A stretch of 38,777 nucleotides of DNA from contig NZ_VDFC01000049.1 of NCBI RefSeq assembly GCF_008369065.1, positions 15,810 to 54,586 on the forward strand. Reading direction: 5' to 3'. Below, piece after piece: positions 21,275 through 29,417 of the stretch. The DNA comes from Streptomyces apricus. GTDB taxonomy: Bacteria; Actinomycetota; Actinomycetes; Streptomycetales; Streptomycetaceae. A program made the position numbers and the translations under genes. A model generated the notes under the pieces. That model was given only the letters and a program-made list of their open reading frames with translations. It searched no databases and was not told where the DNA came from. Every line of letters starts with the position of its first letter. Position 1 is the stretch's first letter.

Positions 21275-22663
21275 CTACCGGTAGAGCTGTGCGCCGGGGA
21301 GGGCATGCGGATCGGCGCGGACCTCCGCGGAGTTCGTCTCGGGCAGGTACCAGGCACTGGCGAAGGTGATCAGGCCCATGGCCATGATGTACGCGGCGAC
21401 CGGCACGGTGCTCCCGGTCCGGGCGATGAGCGCCGTCATGAGGAACGGCGTGCCGCCGCTGACGACGATCGCGGAGAGCTGGTACGCCAGCGACGCGCCC
21501 GAGTAGCGGACGGCGGGCGCGAAGAGCTCGCCGAGAAAACTGGCGATCGGCCCGTAGGTGAGGCACTGGAACACGAAGCCCACGGTCACCGCGACGAAGA
21601 TCAGCGGCAGTGACGCGGTGTCGACCAGCCGGAAGTAGGGGAAGGCCCACACGGCGACCCCCAGCCCGCCGACGAGGACGAGGGGCCGGCGGCCGATCCT
21701 GTCGGACAGGTGGCCCGACCAGGGGATGACGACGAGCATCGCCACGGAACTGGTCAGCACGACCGCGAGCAGGGGGTTGCGGTCCAGGTCCAGGGTGCCG
21801 GTGCCGTAGCTCAGCAGCCCGGAGATGCTGACGTAGAAGAGGCTGTTGGTGGCGGACAGGAGCCCGCAGCCGAGCAGGATGGTCGCCCACCGCTCGCGGA
21901 CGACCCGGGCCAGCGGAGCCCGGACCACCGTGCTCTGCGTACGCGACGCCTCCCGCTGCAGCTCGCGGAACTCCGGCGTGTCCTCGACCTTGGTCTGGAT
22001 GTAGAGGACCACCACGAACATCACGACGCTGACCAGGAAGGGGATGCGCCAGCCCCAGCTGAGGAAGGCGTCGTCCGGCATCAGGGTGCTGCAGGCCACG
22101 AAGATCAGGTTCGAGATGATCACGGCGACGGGGACGCTGGTCTGCCCGAAGGTGCCGGCGAAGCCGCGCTGTTTGGGTCCGGCGGACTCGGTGAGCAGGA
22201 GCATGATGCCGCCCCACTGGCCGCCCGCCGCGAGCCCCTGGACGAAGCGCAGTGTCACGAGCAGGGTCGGAGCCAGTGCGCCGACGGCCGCGGCGCTGGG
22301 GAGGCAGCCGATCAGGAAGGTCGCCGCCCCCATCAGCGCCAGACAGGTGATGACGACCGGCTTGCGTCCGTACCGGTCGCCGAAGTGTCCCGCGAGCACC
22401 CCGCCGATCGGCCGTGCCACGAAGCCCGCCCAGAACGTGCTGAAGGCCAGCAGGGTCCCCGTCAGGGCCGAGGAGTGCGGGAAGAACACCTTCGGGAACA
22501 CCAGCGCGGCCGCGGTGCCGTAGAGGAAGAAGTCGTACCACTCGATCGAGCTCGCGATGAGCCCCGCGCCCAGCAACTTGCGGGAGGCCCGGCGGCGCAG
22601 CGGGGACGAGCCGGTAGCGAAGTGCTCCGACTGTCCTTCGGGTTGGGCAAGCGGAGTCGCCAT
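21275..22663 (-). CDS. MFS transporter, metabolite:H+ symporter (MHS) type
   Basis: The protein has 462 aa and about 12 membrane segments. SSIEWYDFFLYGTAAALVFP, then GHFGDRYGRKP between helices 2 and 3, and RFVQGLAAGGQWGG are signatures of the MHS group (ShiA, KgtP, ProP relatives), which import carboxylates and other small solutes with protons. The second half repeats the loop as GHLSDRIGRRP. It reads in the same direction as the secreted tannase and divergently from a PucR regulator. The inferred substrate is an aromatic or other acid released by that esterase. Confidence 0.9.
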   Translation of the reverse strand: MATPLAQPEGQSEHFATGSSPLRRRASRKLLGAGLIASSIEWYDFFLYGTAAALVFPKVFFPHSSALTGTLLAFSTFWAGFVARPIGGVLAGHFGDRYGRKPVVITCLALMGAATFLIGCLPSAAAVGALAPTLLVTLRFVQGLAAGGQWGGIMLLLTESAGPKQRGFAGTFGQTSVPVAVIISNLIFVACSTLMPDDAFLSWGWRIPFLVSVVMFVVVLYIQTKVEDTPEFRELQREASRTQSTVVRAPLARVVRERWATILLGCGLLSATNSLFYVSISGLLSYGTGTLDLDRNPLLAVVLTSSVAMLVVIPWSGHLSDRIGRRPLVLVGGLGVAVWAFPYFRLVDTASLPLIFVAVTVGFVFQCLTYGPIASFLGELFAPAVRYSGASLAYQLSAIVVSGGTPFLMTALIARTGSTVPVAAYIMAMGLITFASAWYLPETNSAEVRADPHALPGAQLYR

Positions 22664-22696
22664 ACATGCCGCCTTCGTCGGTCGTGCAGGAAGGTG

Positions 22697-22726
22697 ATGA
22701 CGGTGACATTAAGGCGCCGTTACGCT
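22697..22726 (+). promoter_or_regulatory. Putative pucR-family gene promoter
   Basis: ATGACG (22697-22702), 18 nt and TACGCT (22721-22726) are a plausible promoter. Just downstream, GGTG-TACAT-CACC (22735-22747) is a short inverted repeat that could be an operator. Confidence 0.35.
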
Positions 22727-22765
22727 GTGGTTGAGGTGTACATCACCCACACATCGCGCCGACCC

Positions 22766-22784
22766 GGTGGGGTTTTCCCCCACC
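22766..22784 (+). promoter_or_regulatory. Leader hairpin before the PucR regulator
   Basis: GGTGGGG and CCCCACC pair around a T-rich loop, 23 nt before the GTG start and just ahead of its ribosome site GAGGAGG. Confidence 0.4.
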
Positions 22785-22806
22785 CGAGCCGAGGAGGGAC
22801 GACACG

Positions 22807-24639
22807 GTGACCAGCGGCCCCGGCGGCGAGGAGGAGGCGTACTCGCTCATGCGCCGGCAGCGCGAACTGACCTCGCTGTACGCCACCGCCAAGTCCCTCA
22901 CCGCGCTGGGTGAACTGGACGAGGTGCTCCAGTCGATCGTCCACCACGCCCACGACCTGATCAGCACGGACTTCACCTACCTCTCGCTGGTCGGCGCGGA
23001 CGGCAAGCTGTCGGCCAGGGCGGCGGAGGGAACGATCTCCGCCTCCTTCCTCGCCGCGTGCATCCCGCCCGGCACGGGGCTCGGCGGCAAGGTGCTGGCC
23101 TCGCAGAGCCCGCACTGGGTGTGCAACTACGCCGCCGCGACCCTCATCGAGCACGACCCGGACTTCGACCGCCTGGTCGGCACCGAGGGACTCGTCGCGC
23201 TCCTCGGTGTGCCGCTGGTCATCCGGGGCGAGGCGGTGGGCGCCCTGTTCGCGGGGGACCGCTGCGAACGCTCCTTCCAGGCCGACGAGATCGCGCTGCT
23301 GAGCGCGTTCGCCCACCACGCCGCCATCGCCCTCGACAACGCCCGCCTCTACCAGGCGAGCCGGACCGCCCTGCAGGAGCTGCAGGGCGCGTACCGCAGG
23401 ATCGAGGAGCACATGGCAGCCGTCCAGCGTGCGCAGGACATCCACGAAGCCCTGACCGGGGCGGTGCTCGGGGGCGGCACACCGGGCGACGTCGCACAGC
23501 TCCTCGCCGATCAGCTGGGCGGGTGCGTCACCCTCCTCGACCGGACCGGCGCCGTTCTCATGGGCCGGGAGGCGGCGTCGGACCCGTGCCCGGTCCCGTC
23601 GGAGTCCGACCTGGCCGATGCCCTCGGGACCGCGCACCGCTCGGGCCGCTGCACCACCTCGGTCGACGAGGCCGGGATCGCCCACAGCGTGGCCGCGATC
23701 CAGGCGGGTGACAGGTACCTCGGCGCACTGACCTGGAGCTGGCACCGTGACCGGGCCCAGAACCGGAACGGGAGCCGGGAGGCGGCCGCCGACCAGGGCG
23801 CCCCGGACGACACGGACCTGCGGACCCTCGAACGGGCCACCCACATCATGGGACTGCTCATCCTCAAGGAGCAGGCCGTCGCCGACGCCGGTGAGCGGCT
23901 GAGCGGAGAGCTCCTGACCGAGCTCATGGTCGGCAGCCCCGGGATCAGCGCCGCCCAGCGCGCCCGCACCCGGGCCCGCAACATCGACGCCGACCGCCTG
24001 GACCTGGTCCTCGTCGCGGACTCGGCCCTGTGCCCACCGGCCGAACTCGCGCGCCACCTGCACGACATGGCCCGGGACCGCCAGGGACTGGCGGGCGAGC
24101 ACCTGGGCAAGGCCACGCTCGTCGTCCACAGCGCCGACGACGACCGGACCGCCGAGGAGGTCCACCGCCGGCTGCGCCGCACCCTGGGCGGCCCCGTCGC
24201 CGTCGTCGGGGAGCGGGTGGTCAACCACGACTGGGCGCGCGCCCACTCCCTGGCCGGCCGCTGCGGTGCCGTGATGCGGGCGCTGGGACACACCGACCTG
24301 GGCGCCACGACGGGCCGGTACGCCCTCTACTCCCTGCTCTTCGACACCGAGCGGGTCCACGAGCTCGACCGTTTCATCTCCGGCTCCATCGGCCCGCTCC
24401 TCGACCACGACCGGCGGCGGGGCACCGAACTGGTCGACACCCTCAGCGCCTACTACGTCCACCGCACCAACGTCGCGGCCACCGCGCGGGCGCTGTACAT
24501 CCACGTCAACACCCTGCTGAAGCGGCTGGACCGCGTCGGCCACGTCCTCGGCGCCGACTGGCGCCACGGGAACGACCTGGAACTGCAACTCGGGCTCCGG
24601 CTGCACCAGCTCAAGACGCTCACCGCCGCCTCTCCCTGA
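22807..24639 (+). CDS. GAF-PucR/CdaR-type transcriptional regulator
   Basis: The protein has 610 aa from GTG 22807 (GAGGAGG about 8 nt upstream). The N-terminus carries a GAF sensory domain (about residues 25-190: LGELDEVLQSIVHHA, FAHHAAIALDNARLYQ) and then a short linking helix. The C-terminus ends in the PucR HTH (HTH_30): NVAATARALYIHVNTLLKRL, then RVGHVLGADW. Such proteins usually activate catabolic or transport genes in response to the small molecule sensed by GAF. It lies between the divergent MHS transporter and the convergent acyl-CoA synthetase, both likely targets. Confidence 0.88.
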   Translation: MTSGPGGEEEAYSLMRRQRELTSLYATAKSLTALGELDEVLQSIVHHAHDLISTDFTYLSLVGADGKLSARAAEGTISASFLAACIPPGTGLGGKVLASQSPHWVCNYAAATLIEHDPDFDRLVGTEGLVALLGVPLVIRGEAVGALFAGDRCERSFQADEIALLSAFAHHAAIALDNARLYQASRTALQELQGAYRRIEEHMAAVQRAQDIHEALTGAVLGGGTPGDVAQLLADQLGGCVTLLDRTGAVLMGREAASDPCPVPSESDLADALGTAHRSGRCTTSVDEAGIAHSVAAIQAGDRYLGALTWSWHRDRAQNRNGSREAAADQGAPDDTDLRTLERATHIMGLLILKEQAVADAGERLSGELLTELMVGSPGISAAQRARTRARNIDADRLDLVLVADSALCPPAELARHLHDMARDRQGLAGEHLGKATLVVHSADDDRTAEEVHRRLRRTLGGPVAVVGERVVNHDWARAHSLAGRCGAVMRALGHTDLGATTGRYALYSLLFDTERVHELDRFISGSIGPLLDHDRRRGTELVDTLSAYYVHRTNVAATARALYIHVNTLLKRLDRVGHVLGADWRHGNDLELQLGLRLHQLKTLTAASP

Positions 24640-24660
24640 GACACCGCGCGAGCCGCCGGC

Positions 24661-26304
24661 TCATGCGATACGCGTCGCCTCGCGCAGCGCGCTCTTCGAC
24701 AGCTTGCCGGTGCCCGTCTTGGGCAGGCTGCCCATGAACACGATGTCATCGGGCAGCCACCACTTGGCGACCATCGGCGTGATGTGCCGCAGGAGTTCGC
24801 CGGCCGTGGCGGCGCTGCCGTCCCGCAGGACGACGTAGGCGACGGGGCGTTCCGTCCAGCGCGGGTCGGGACGGGCGATCACGGCGACCTCGACGACGTC
24901 GGGGTGCGAGGCGAGGGCCGCCTCCAGCTCGACGGAGGAGATCCACTCGCCCCCGGACTTGATCAGGTCCTTCATCCGGTCCACGAGCCGCAGATAGCCG
25001 TCGGCGTCGAGGGTGGCCAGGTCCCCGGTGCGCAGCCAGCCGTCCTCGGTGAAACTGCCGCCGCCCTCCACCCCGTAGTAGCCACCGGCCACCCAGGGCC
25101 CGGCGACCTGCAGTTCACCCACGGCGAGGCCGTCGCGGGGCAGCTCCCGGCCCGTCTCCACGTCGACGATCCGCACGTTCACGAGCGGCAGGGGCTGGCC
25201 CTGGGCCGCCCGCACGGCCACCCGCTCCTCCGCGGTCGCCCGCCGGTGCTGGCTGCGCGTCCCGCCTATCGTCCCGACCGGGCTGACCTCCGTCATCCCC
25301 CAGGAGTGGGTGATCGGTACGCCGACCGCCGCACGGTAGGTCTCCGACAGCGCCGGGGGCACGGCCGATCCGCCGCCTAGCAGGAACCGCGTGGCGCCCA
25401 GGTCGTACGACCGCAGCGCGGAGGCCATGCTCACCCACACCGTGGGAACGGCACCGGCGACGGTCACCCGCTCGGTCTCCATCAGCCGCAGCAGGTGATC
25501 GGGGTCCGCGGAGGGGCCGGGCAGGACCAGGGAGGCGCCCGCCATCATCGCGCCGTAGGGCAGACCCCAGGCGTTGGCGTGGAAGAAGGGCACGATCGGC
25601 ATCACGACGTCGCTCTCCCCGATGCCGATGAGGCCGGCCGCGAGGGTCCCCAGGCAGTGCAGGACCGTCGACCGGTGGCTGTACAGCACACCCTTGGGCG
25701 GGCCGGTCGTCCCGGAGGTGTAGCACAGCCCGGAGGCCAGGTTCTCGTCCGCGAGCGTGAACATGTCCTCGAACGAGCCCGTGAACGGGTCGTGGCCGCC
25801 GACCAGTTCGTCGTAGTGCAGGATGCGCGGGTCCGCCGGGACGGCCGTGTCGCTGCCGTCGGGCAGCACCACCCAGTGCCGTACCCGCGTCAGCCGCCCG
25901 GCGCTCGGCCAGATCCGGGGGAGCAGTCCGCGGTCGACGAACACCACGTCGTCCTCCGCGTGGTCGACGATGTACTCGATGTGCTCCGGCGAGAGCCGGA
26001 TGTTGATGGTGTGCAGCACCCGCTTGGTGGCGGGCACCGCCAGATACAGTTCGAGGTGGCGCCGGCTGTTGCTCGCGAACGTGGCGACACGGGCGCCGGC
26101 CGGGACGCCCAGGGAGTCCAGCGCGGTCGCCAGGCGGCGGGCACCGTCGGCCACGCCGGCGTAGTCGAGCCGCTCGGCTCCGGCCGTCACGACGTACTTG
26201 CGCGCGTAGAGCCGCTCGGCGCGTTCCAGGATGTGCGCGATGGTCAGGGGGCGCGGCTGCATCAGCCCGTCCATGGCGTCGTCCGCCCCGACCGCCCTCA
26301 GCAC
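24661..26304 (-). CDS. Acyl-CoA synthetase (fatty-acid/aryl-CoA ligase)
   Basis: The protein has 547 aa from GTG 26304. ANL-superfamily motifs are present: YTSGTTGPPKGVLYSHRS (P-loop), HSWGMTEVSP, GWLRTGDLATLD and DRMKDLIKSGGEWISS, with the catalytic lysine in TGTGKLSKSALRE. It activates a carboxylic acid with ATP and CoA, and the sequence is of the medium/long-chain type (LLHTINIRLSPEHIEYIV-like N-domain). The start is uncertain, since ATG 26274 is an alternative. A 33-codon ORF overlaps the GTG by 7 nt. With the esterase, transporter and PucR it could complete uptake and activation of an acid. Confidence 0.88.
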   Translation of the reverse strand: MLRAVGADDAMDGLMQPRPLTIAHILERAERLYARKYVVTAGAERLDYAGVADGARRLATALDSLGVPAGARVATFASNSRRHLELYLAVPATKRVLHTINIRLSPEHIEYIVDHAEDDVVFVDRGLLPRIWPSAGRLTRVRHWVVLPDGSDTAVPADPRILHYDELVGGHDPFTGSFEDMFTLADENLASGLCYTSGTTGPPKGVLYSHRSTVLHCLGTLAAGLIGIGESDVVMPIVPFFHANAWGLPYGAMMAGASLVLPGPSADPDHLLRLMETERVTVAGAVPTVWVSMASALRSYDLGATRFLLGGGSAVPPALSETYRAAVGVPITHSWGMTEVSPVGTIGGTRSQHRRATAEERVAVRAAQGQPLPLVNVRIVDVETGRELPRDGLAVGELQVAGPWVAGGYYGVEGGGSFTEDGWLRTGDLATLDADGYLRLVDRMKDLIKSGGEWISSVELEAALASHPDVVEVAVIARPDPRWTERPVAYVVLRDGSAATAGELLRHITPMVAKWWLPDDIVFMGSLPKTGTGKLSKSALREATRIA

Positions 26305-26399
26305 CGGGGCCCACCCTCGGCGGGAAGGGTGACGTCGAGGGCGGAGCCCACGCCCCGAACGGTTCCGGTGACGGTCGCGACGCAGGACTGATCAGGCAT
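26298..26399 (-). CDS. Small ORF coupled to the acyl-CoA synthetase
   Basis: The frame has 33 codons from ATG 26399 with AGAAGGA 2-3 nt before the ATG. It reads MPDQSCVATVTGTVRG and ends PAEGGPRC. Its TGA (26298-26300) lies just inside the synthetase, whose GTG starts at 26304, so ribosomes could pass from one to the other. I recognise no family. It may be a leader peptide, a gene remnant, or chance. Confidence 0.35.
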   Translation of the reverse strand: MPDQSCVATVTGTVRGVGSALDVTLPAEGGPRC

Positions 26400-26641
26400 G
26401 GTCCTTCTCTCTCGGTCGGCGGGCCGGCGGTCCGGCCGCGGGAACGGGCACGGATCGACGGATGCGTGAGGTCCGACGGGTGCCCGTTCGTCGTGTCGTC
26501 CGCGTGTCGTCCGCTACGTACCGCACGCCACCCTAGGCGCGGTCCCGGACCGGGGAGAGGTGGGAACCTTCCACTCCGTCACCCCTGTCGGCGGTGCATG
26601 CCCACACTGCGTCGCACGCCCGGAACGGACGACGACTTCGA
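26400..26641. other. Intergenic region between acyl-CoA synthetase and hsp18
   Basis: I see no gene here. It holds an 11-bp tandem repeat, CGTGTCGTCCG at 26492-26502 and 26503-26513, and an imperfect palindrome GTGGGAACCTTCCAC near 26560-26575, either of which could serve the minus-strand operon. Confidence 0.4.
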
Positions 26642-26660
26642 CGTCATCGCATGGACGACA
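26642..26660. promoter_or_regulatory. RheA-type operator, degenerate copy
   Basis: CGTCATC-gcatg-GACGACA resembles the perfect copy 26 bp downstream, with 7-nt arms and a 5-nt spacer. Confidence 0.55.
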
Positions 26661-26666
26661 TCGCTG

Positions 26667-26695
26667 TTGTCATCGGATGGATGACATGCTAAAAC
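26667..26695 (+). promoter_or_regulatory. hsp18 promoter
   Basis: TTGTCA (26667-26672), a 17-nt spacer and TAAAAC (26690-26695) form a good vegetative promoter. The perfect operator covers the -35 and spacer. Confidence 0.7.
26668..26686. promoter_or_regulatory. RheA-type operator, perfect copy
   Basis: TGTCATC-ggatg-GATGACA matches the inverted repeat TGTCATC-N5-GATGACA described for the RheA heat-shock repressor at hsp18 of Streptomyces albus. It overlaps the promoter, as expected for repression at normal temperature. Confidence 0.8.
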
Positions 26696-26752
26696 AGTGT
26701 CCGTGAGGCGCATTGGCAGCAACTGCCCGAACCTGCTGGAGGTGTTTTCACG

Positions 26753-27196
26753 ATGTTGATGCGCACTGATCCTTTCCATGAGCTGGACCGGCTGGCGCAG
26801 CAACTGGTGGGCCCGGGGACCTGGTCCCGCCCGTCGGCGATGCCGATGGACGCCTACCGCGAGGGCGACGAGTACGTCGTGGCCTTCGACCTGCCGGGCG
26901 TCGCCGCGGACGCGATCGACATCGACGTCGAGCGGAACATGCTCACCGTCAAGGCCGAGCGGAGGCCGGCGGCGAGGACCGACGACGTGAAGATGGAACT
27001 GTCCGAGCGGCCGCTGGGTGTCTTCTCCCGCCAGATCGTGCTCGCCGACAGCCTCGACACGGAGCGCATCCAGGCCGACTACGACGCGGGCGTGCTCACT
27101 CTGCGTATCCCGATCGCCGAGCGTGCCAAGCCGCGCAAGATCTCCATCGGAGCCGGTGCCGGAACCGGATCCGGCCGCAAGGAGATCGCCGGCTGA
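26753..27196 (+). CDS. hsp18: Small heat-shock protein Hsp18 (Hsp20/alpha-crystallin)
   Basis: The protein has 147 aa. The alpha-crystallin domain runs from [20 protein letters not shown] through [10 protein letters not shown] and [14 protein letters not shown] to [20 protein letters not shown], with an IxI-like motif in the tail (KISI). Small heat-shock proteins hold unfolding proteins in large oligomers without ATP. GGAGGT precedes the ATG by 9 nt. The upstream inverted repeats imply control by a RheA-type thermosensor, although no rheA gene is beside it. Two DUF2267 genes follow on the same strand. Confidence 0.95.
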   Translation: MLMRTDPFHELDRLAQQLVGPGTWSRPSAMPMDAYREGDEYVVAFDLPGVAADAIDIDVERNMLTVKAERRPAARTDDVKMELSERPLGVFSRQIVLADSLDTERIQADYDAGVLTLRIPIAERAKPRKISIGAGAGTGSGRKEIAG

Positions 27197-27300
27197 CACC
27201 GGCCGGACGCATGCGGAGGGCGGGCGCCCGACGATCCCCCTCGTGGTCCGCCCGCCACGTCCCTGTGGGCAGTCCGAAGCGGAAGGGGTGGCCGGCCGAC

Positions 27301-27696
27301 ATGACCCTGCGACGCGAGGCGTTCCTCGGTCACGTGAAGGAACGCGGCAAGTACGACTCCACGGAGGAGGCCGAGCGCGCGGCCCTCGTGGTCCTCGCCC
27401 TCCTCGGCGCGCACCTGGTCGGGGACGTCCGCGCCCAGCTCGCGGCGCGCCTGCCCGAGGCGTTCGCCCTGATCCTGCTCAACCCGCTGCAGAGCGCCGA
27501 GCCGCTGACCCCGGAGCGGTTCGTGCGTGCGACCGCCGCGTGGATCGAGGGCGCCACCGAGCAGACCGCGGCCTGGGACGTCGGCGCCGTGCTGTCGACC
27601 GTCGCCGACGCCGCCGGCGAGGACCTGATGGGCCAGATCCTGCTTCAGCTTCCCGCCGACTACGACCTCCTCTTCGGCCGCCCCCGGCCCACCTGA
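27301..27696 (+). CDS. DUF2267 family protein
   Basis: The protein has 131 aa. The pattern FLGHVKERGKYDSTEEAERAA, ALLGAHLVGDVRAQLAARLP, then EPLTPERFV and LLFGRP is that of DUF2267 proteins, small helical proteins of unknown function often found near stress genes. Soluble, with no signal peptide. The ATG at 27301 is chosen because the domain starts there, though the ribosome site (GGAAGGGG) is about 13 nt away. It lies 104 nt after hsp18 and shares its strand with a second, related gene, so co-expression under heat or other stress is likely. Confidence 0.85.
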   Translation: MTLRREAFLGHVKERGKYDSTEEAERAALVVLALLGAHLVGDVRAQLAARLPEAFALILLNPLQSAEPLTPERFVRATAAWIEGATEQTAAWDVGAVLSTVADAAGEDLMGQILLQLPADYDLLFGRPRPT

Positions 27697-27700
27697 AGGT

Positions 27701-27752
27701 CCAGAGAGATCAGAGAGATTCAGAGAAAGACCAGAGAGGGACCAGAGAGAGA
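27701..27752 (+). repeat. CAGAGA-type purine repeats before the second DUF2267 gene
   Basis: About five units of 10-11 bp built on CCAGAGAGA fill the whole gap between the two DUF2267 genes and run up to the ATG at 27753. The last units supply the only ribosome-binding-like sequence. Confidence 0.8.
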
Positions 27753-28205
27753 ATGGCAGCAACCCCCGTGATCTCCGACCGGCCCGCACCGTCCCGGCAG
27801 GCGTACGGGAGGGCGTACGAGCAGATGCTGGACAAGGTCCGCTACGAGGGCGCCTACCCCACCCGGGAGAGGGCCGACGAGGCCGTCCGCCTGGTCCTCG
27901 CCGGACTGGGACGCCAGCTGACCGGCGACGAACGGGTCGACCTGGCCGGAAGCCTCCCCCCGGAAGCGGCACGCGTGCTGACCGAGCAGATCCCCGACCG
28001 GCAGCCGCTGACCGGCTGGTCCTTCGTCAAGGACCTCGCCACCCGCACCGGCGCGTCCCTGGCCACCACCCGCTGGGACACCGGCTCCGTCTTCTCCGCC
28101 GTCGCCGCCTGCGCCGGTCCCGAGCTGGTCACCCGCATCCTCCAGCAGCTCCCCACCGGCTACGCCCTGCTGTTCGGCCGCGTGGAACTCGTCCCTGCCG
28201 CCTGA
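27753..28205 (+). CDS. DUF2267 family protein (second copy)
   Basis: The protein has 150 aa. An N-terminal extension of about 20 residues precedes the DUF2267 core: EQMLDKVRYEGAYPTRERAD, VLAGLGRQLTGDERVDLAGSL, PLTGWSFVKDL and ILQQLPTGYALLFGRVEL. It aligns with the preceding gene end to end, both closing with LLFGR, so the pair is a tandem duplication that has diverged. Its function is unknown. Translation starts directly after a purine-rich repeat. A strong bidirectional terminator follows at 28216. Confidence 0.85.
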   Translation: MAATPVISDRPAPSRQAYGRAYEQMLDKVRYEGAYPTRERADEAVRLVLAGLGRQLTGDERVDLAGSLPPEAARVLTEQIPDRQPLTGWSFVKDLATRTGASLATTRWDTGSVFSAVAACAGPELVTRILQQLPTGYALLFGRVELVPAA

Positions 28206-28215
28206 ACGCCGGCGT

Positions 28216-28256
28216 ACGACGGAGCTCCGGTCGGCGGCCGACCGGAGCTCCGTCGT
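28216..28256. terminator. Strong bidirectional terminator
   Basis: The arms 28216-28234 and 28238-28256 are perfectly complementary over 19 bp around a 3-nt loop, between convergent genes. A second GC hairpin (CGCGCCGGC / GCCGGCGCG) follows at 28262-28284. Confidence 0.9.
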
Positions 28257-28313
28257 GCGTCCGCGCCGGCGCGATGCCGGCGCGTGCGGCGGCCCGGAGG
28301 TCCGGGCGCCACC

Positions 28314-28538
28314 TCACCTGCCGAGAAGGCCTGACGGCAGCAGCTTCGAAGGCGACGCGACCGGGTTCCCCACCTCCAGCGCCCCGAGAACGCTGTGGAG
28401 GAGACCGGCGCCGGGCGCACCGGCGGACGGGACGGGAGCCGACGCGGCCTGAGCGGGAGCCGACGCGGCCTGGGCGGCGGGAGCGGCCGCCAGGAGGGCG
28501 GCGGCCAGGACGGAGACACAGGCGATTTTCTTGATCAT
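28314..28538 (-). CDS. Small secreted Ala/Pro-rich protein
   Basis: The protein has 74 aa. MIKKIACVSVLAAALLAAAP then AAQA is a clear Sec signal peptide with a cleavage site near residue 24. The mature part begins with ASAPAQAASAP repeats and ends GNPVASPSKLLPSGLLGR. No catalytic motif is visible. The layout resembles many short exported Streptomyces proteins of unknown function. It converges on the stress genes and lies after a DJ-1 gene with which it shares its strand, 55 nt apart. Confidence 0.65.
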   Translation of the reverse strand: MIKKIACVSVLAAALLAAAPAAQAASAPAQAASAPVPSAGAPGAGLLHSVLGALEVGNPVASPSKLLPSGLLGR

Positions 28539-28593
28539 GCCTACCCCAACGACCGGCCGCCCGACGGGCAACGCCCATGTCACCCGCTTGTCC

Positions 28594-29310
28594 TCAACGG
28601 CCGCGGGACGTACGGAGCTCCTCCAGCCGCTCGTTGACGGCATCGGCCAGCGGTCCGCTGGAGGCCGGGTTCTGACCGGTGAAGAGGTTGCCGTCCTGGA
28701 CGACGAAGGGCTCGTAGGGAGCGCCCTTCTCAAGGCGTGCGCCCTGCTCGGCCAGACGGTCGGCCTGGAGCCAGGGGGCGTTGTCGGCGGTACCGAACAG
28801 TTCCTCCTCCTCATTGGTGAAGGCGGCGATACGGCGTCCCTCGAAGGCCCAGCGGCCGTTGTCGTCGACGGCGCTGAGCAGGGCGGCGGGCCCGTGGCAG
28901 ACCGCGCCGATGACGGTGTTCCGGTGGTCGGCCGCGATCAGGAGGCGGCCCAGGTCGCGGTCCTCGAACAGGTCGACGACGGGACCGTGGCCGCCGGGCA
29001 GGAAGATCGCGTCGTAGGCCGAGGCGTCGACGTCTTCGAGCGGGAGGAGCGGTCCGAACTCGCCGAGCGCCTTCTGCGCGTGGGCCACGTAGTGGGCGCA
29101 GTTCTCGCCGGCGATCGCGGGGTCCGCGCTGTGCCGGTCGAGCGGCTGCAGGACTCCTCCGGGCGAGGCGAAGTCGACGGTGTGCCCGGCCCGGACGAAC
29201 CTCTCGTGCGGGGCGGCGAGTTCCTCGGCCCAGTAGCCCGTGGGGTACGCCGTGCCGTCGGCGCGCTCCCAGACGTCGGCGGCGGACATGACGATGAGGA
29301 TGTTGCTCAT
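28594..29310 (-). CDS. DJ-1/PfpI family protein (Hsp31-like)
   Basis: The protein has 238 aa. YWAEELAAPHERFVRAGHTV, then FASPGG near the N-terminus and the nucleophile elbow VIGAVCHGPAALL with Cys followed by His are typical of the Hsp31/class I glutamine-amidotransferase-like group, which acts as GSH-independent glyoxalase (methylglyoxal to lactate) or protein-protecting factor. The conserved Glu of the site is probably in WAEE. It is cytoplasmic. It is downstream of an SDR on the same strand with 107 nt between. A role in electrophile stress is inferred. Confidence 0.85.
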   Translation of the reverse strand: MSNILIVMSAADVWERADGTAYPTGYWAEELAAPHERFVRAGHTVDFASPGGVLQPLDRHSADPAIAGENCAHYVAHAQKALGEFGPLLPLEDVDASAYDAIFLPGGHGPVVDLFEDRDLGRLLIAADHRNTVIGAVCHGPAALLSAVDDNGRWAFEGRRIAAFTNEEEELFGTADNAPWLQADRLAEQGARLEKGAPYEPFVVQDGNLFTGQNPASSGPLADAVNERLEELRTSRGR

Positions 29311-29336
29311 GACGTGGACACCCGTTCCCTTTTGGC

Positions 29337-29381
29337 GGTGGCAGCGGTGGCAGCAGTGGCAGCGGTGATAGCGGTGTTGGC
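29337..29381 (+). repeat. Five 9-bp tandem repeats
   Basis: GGTGGCAGC, GGTGGCAGC, AGTGGCAGC, GGTGATAGC and GGTGTTGGC are consecutive in the short gap between the SDR and DJ-1 genes. Confidence 0.85.
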
Positions 29382-29417
29382 TGGCGTGCGGCCGGTGGCG
29401 AGGCGTGGGCCGGACCC

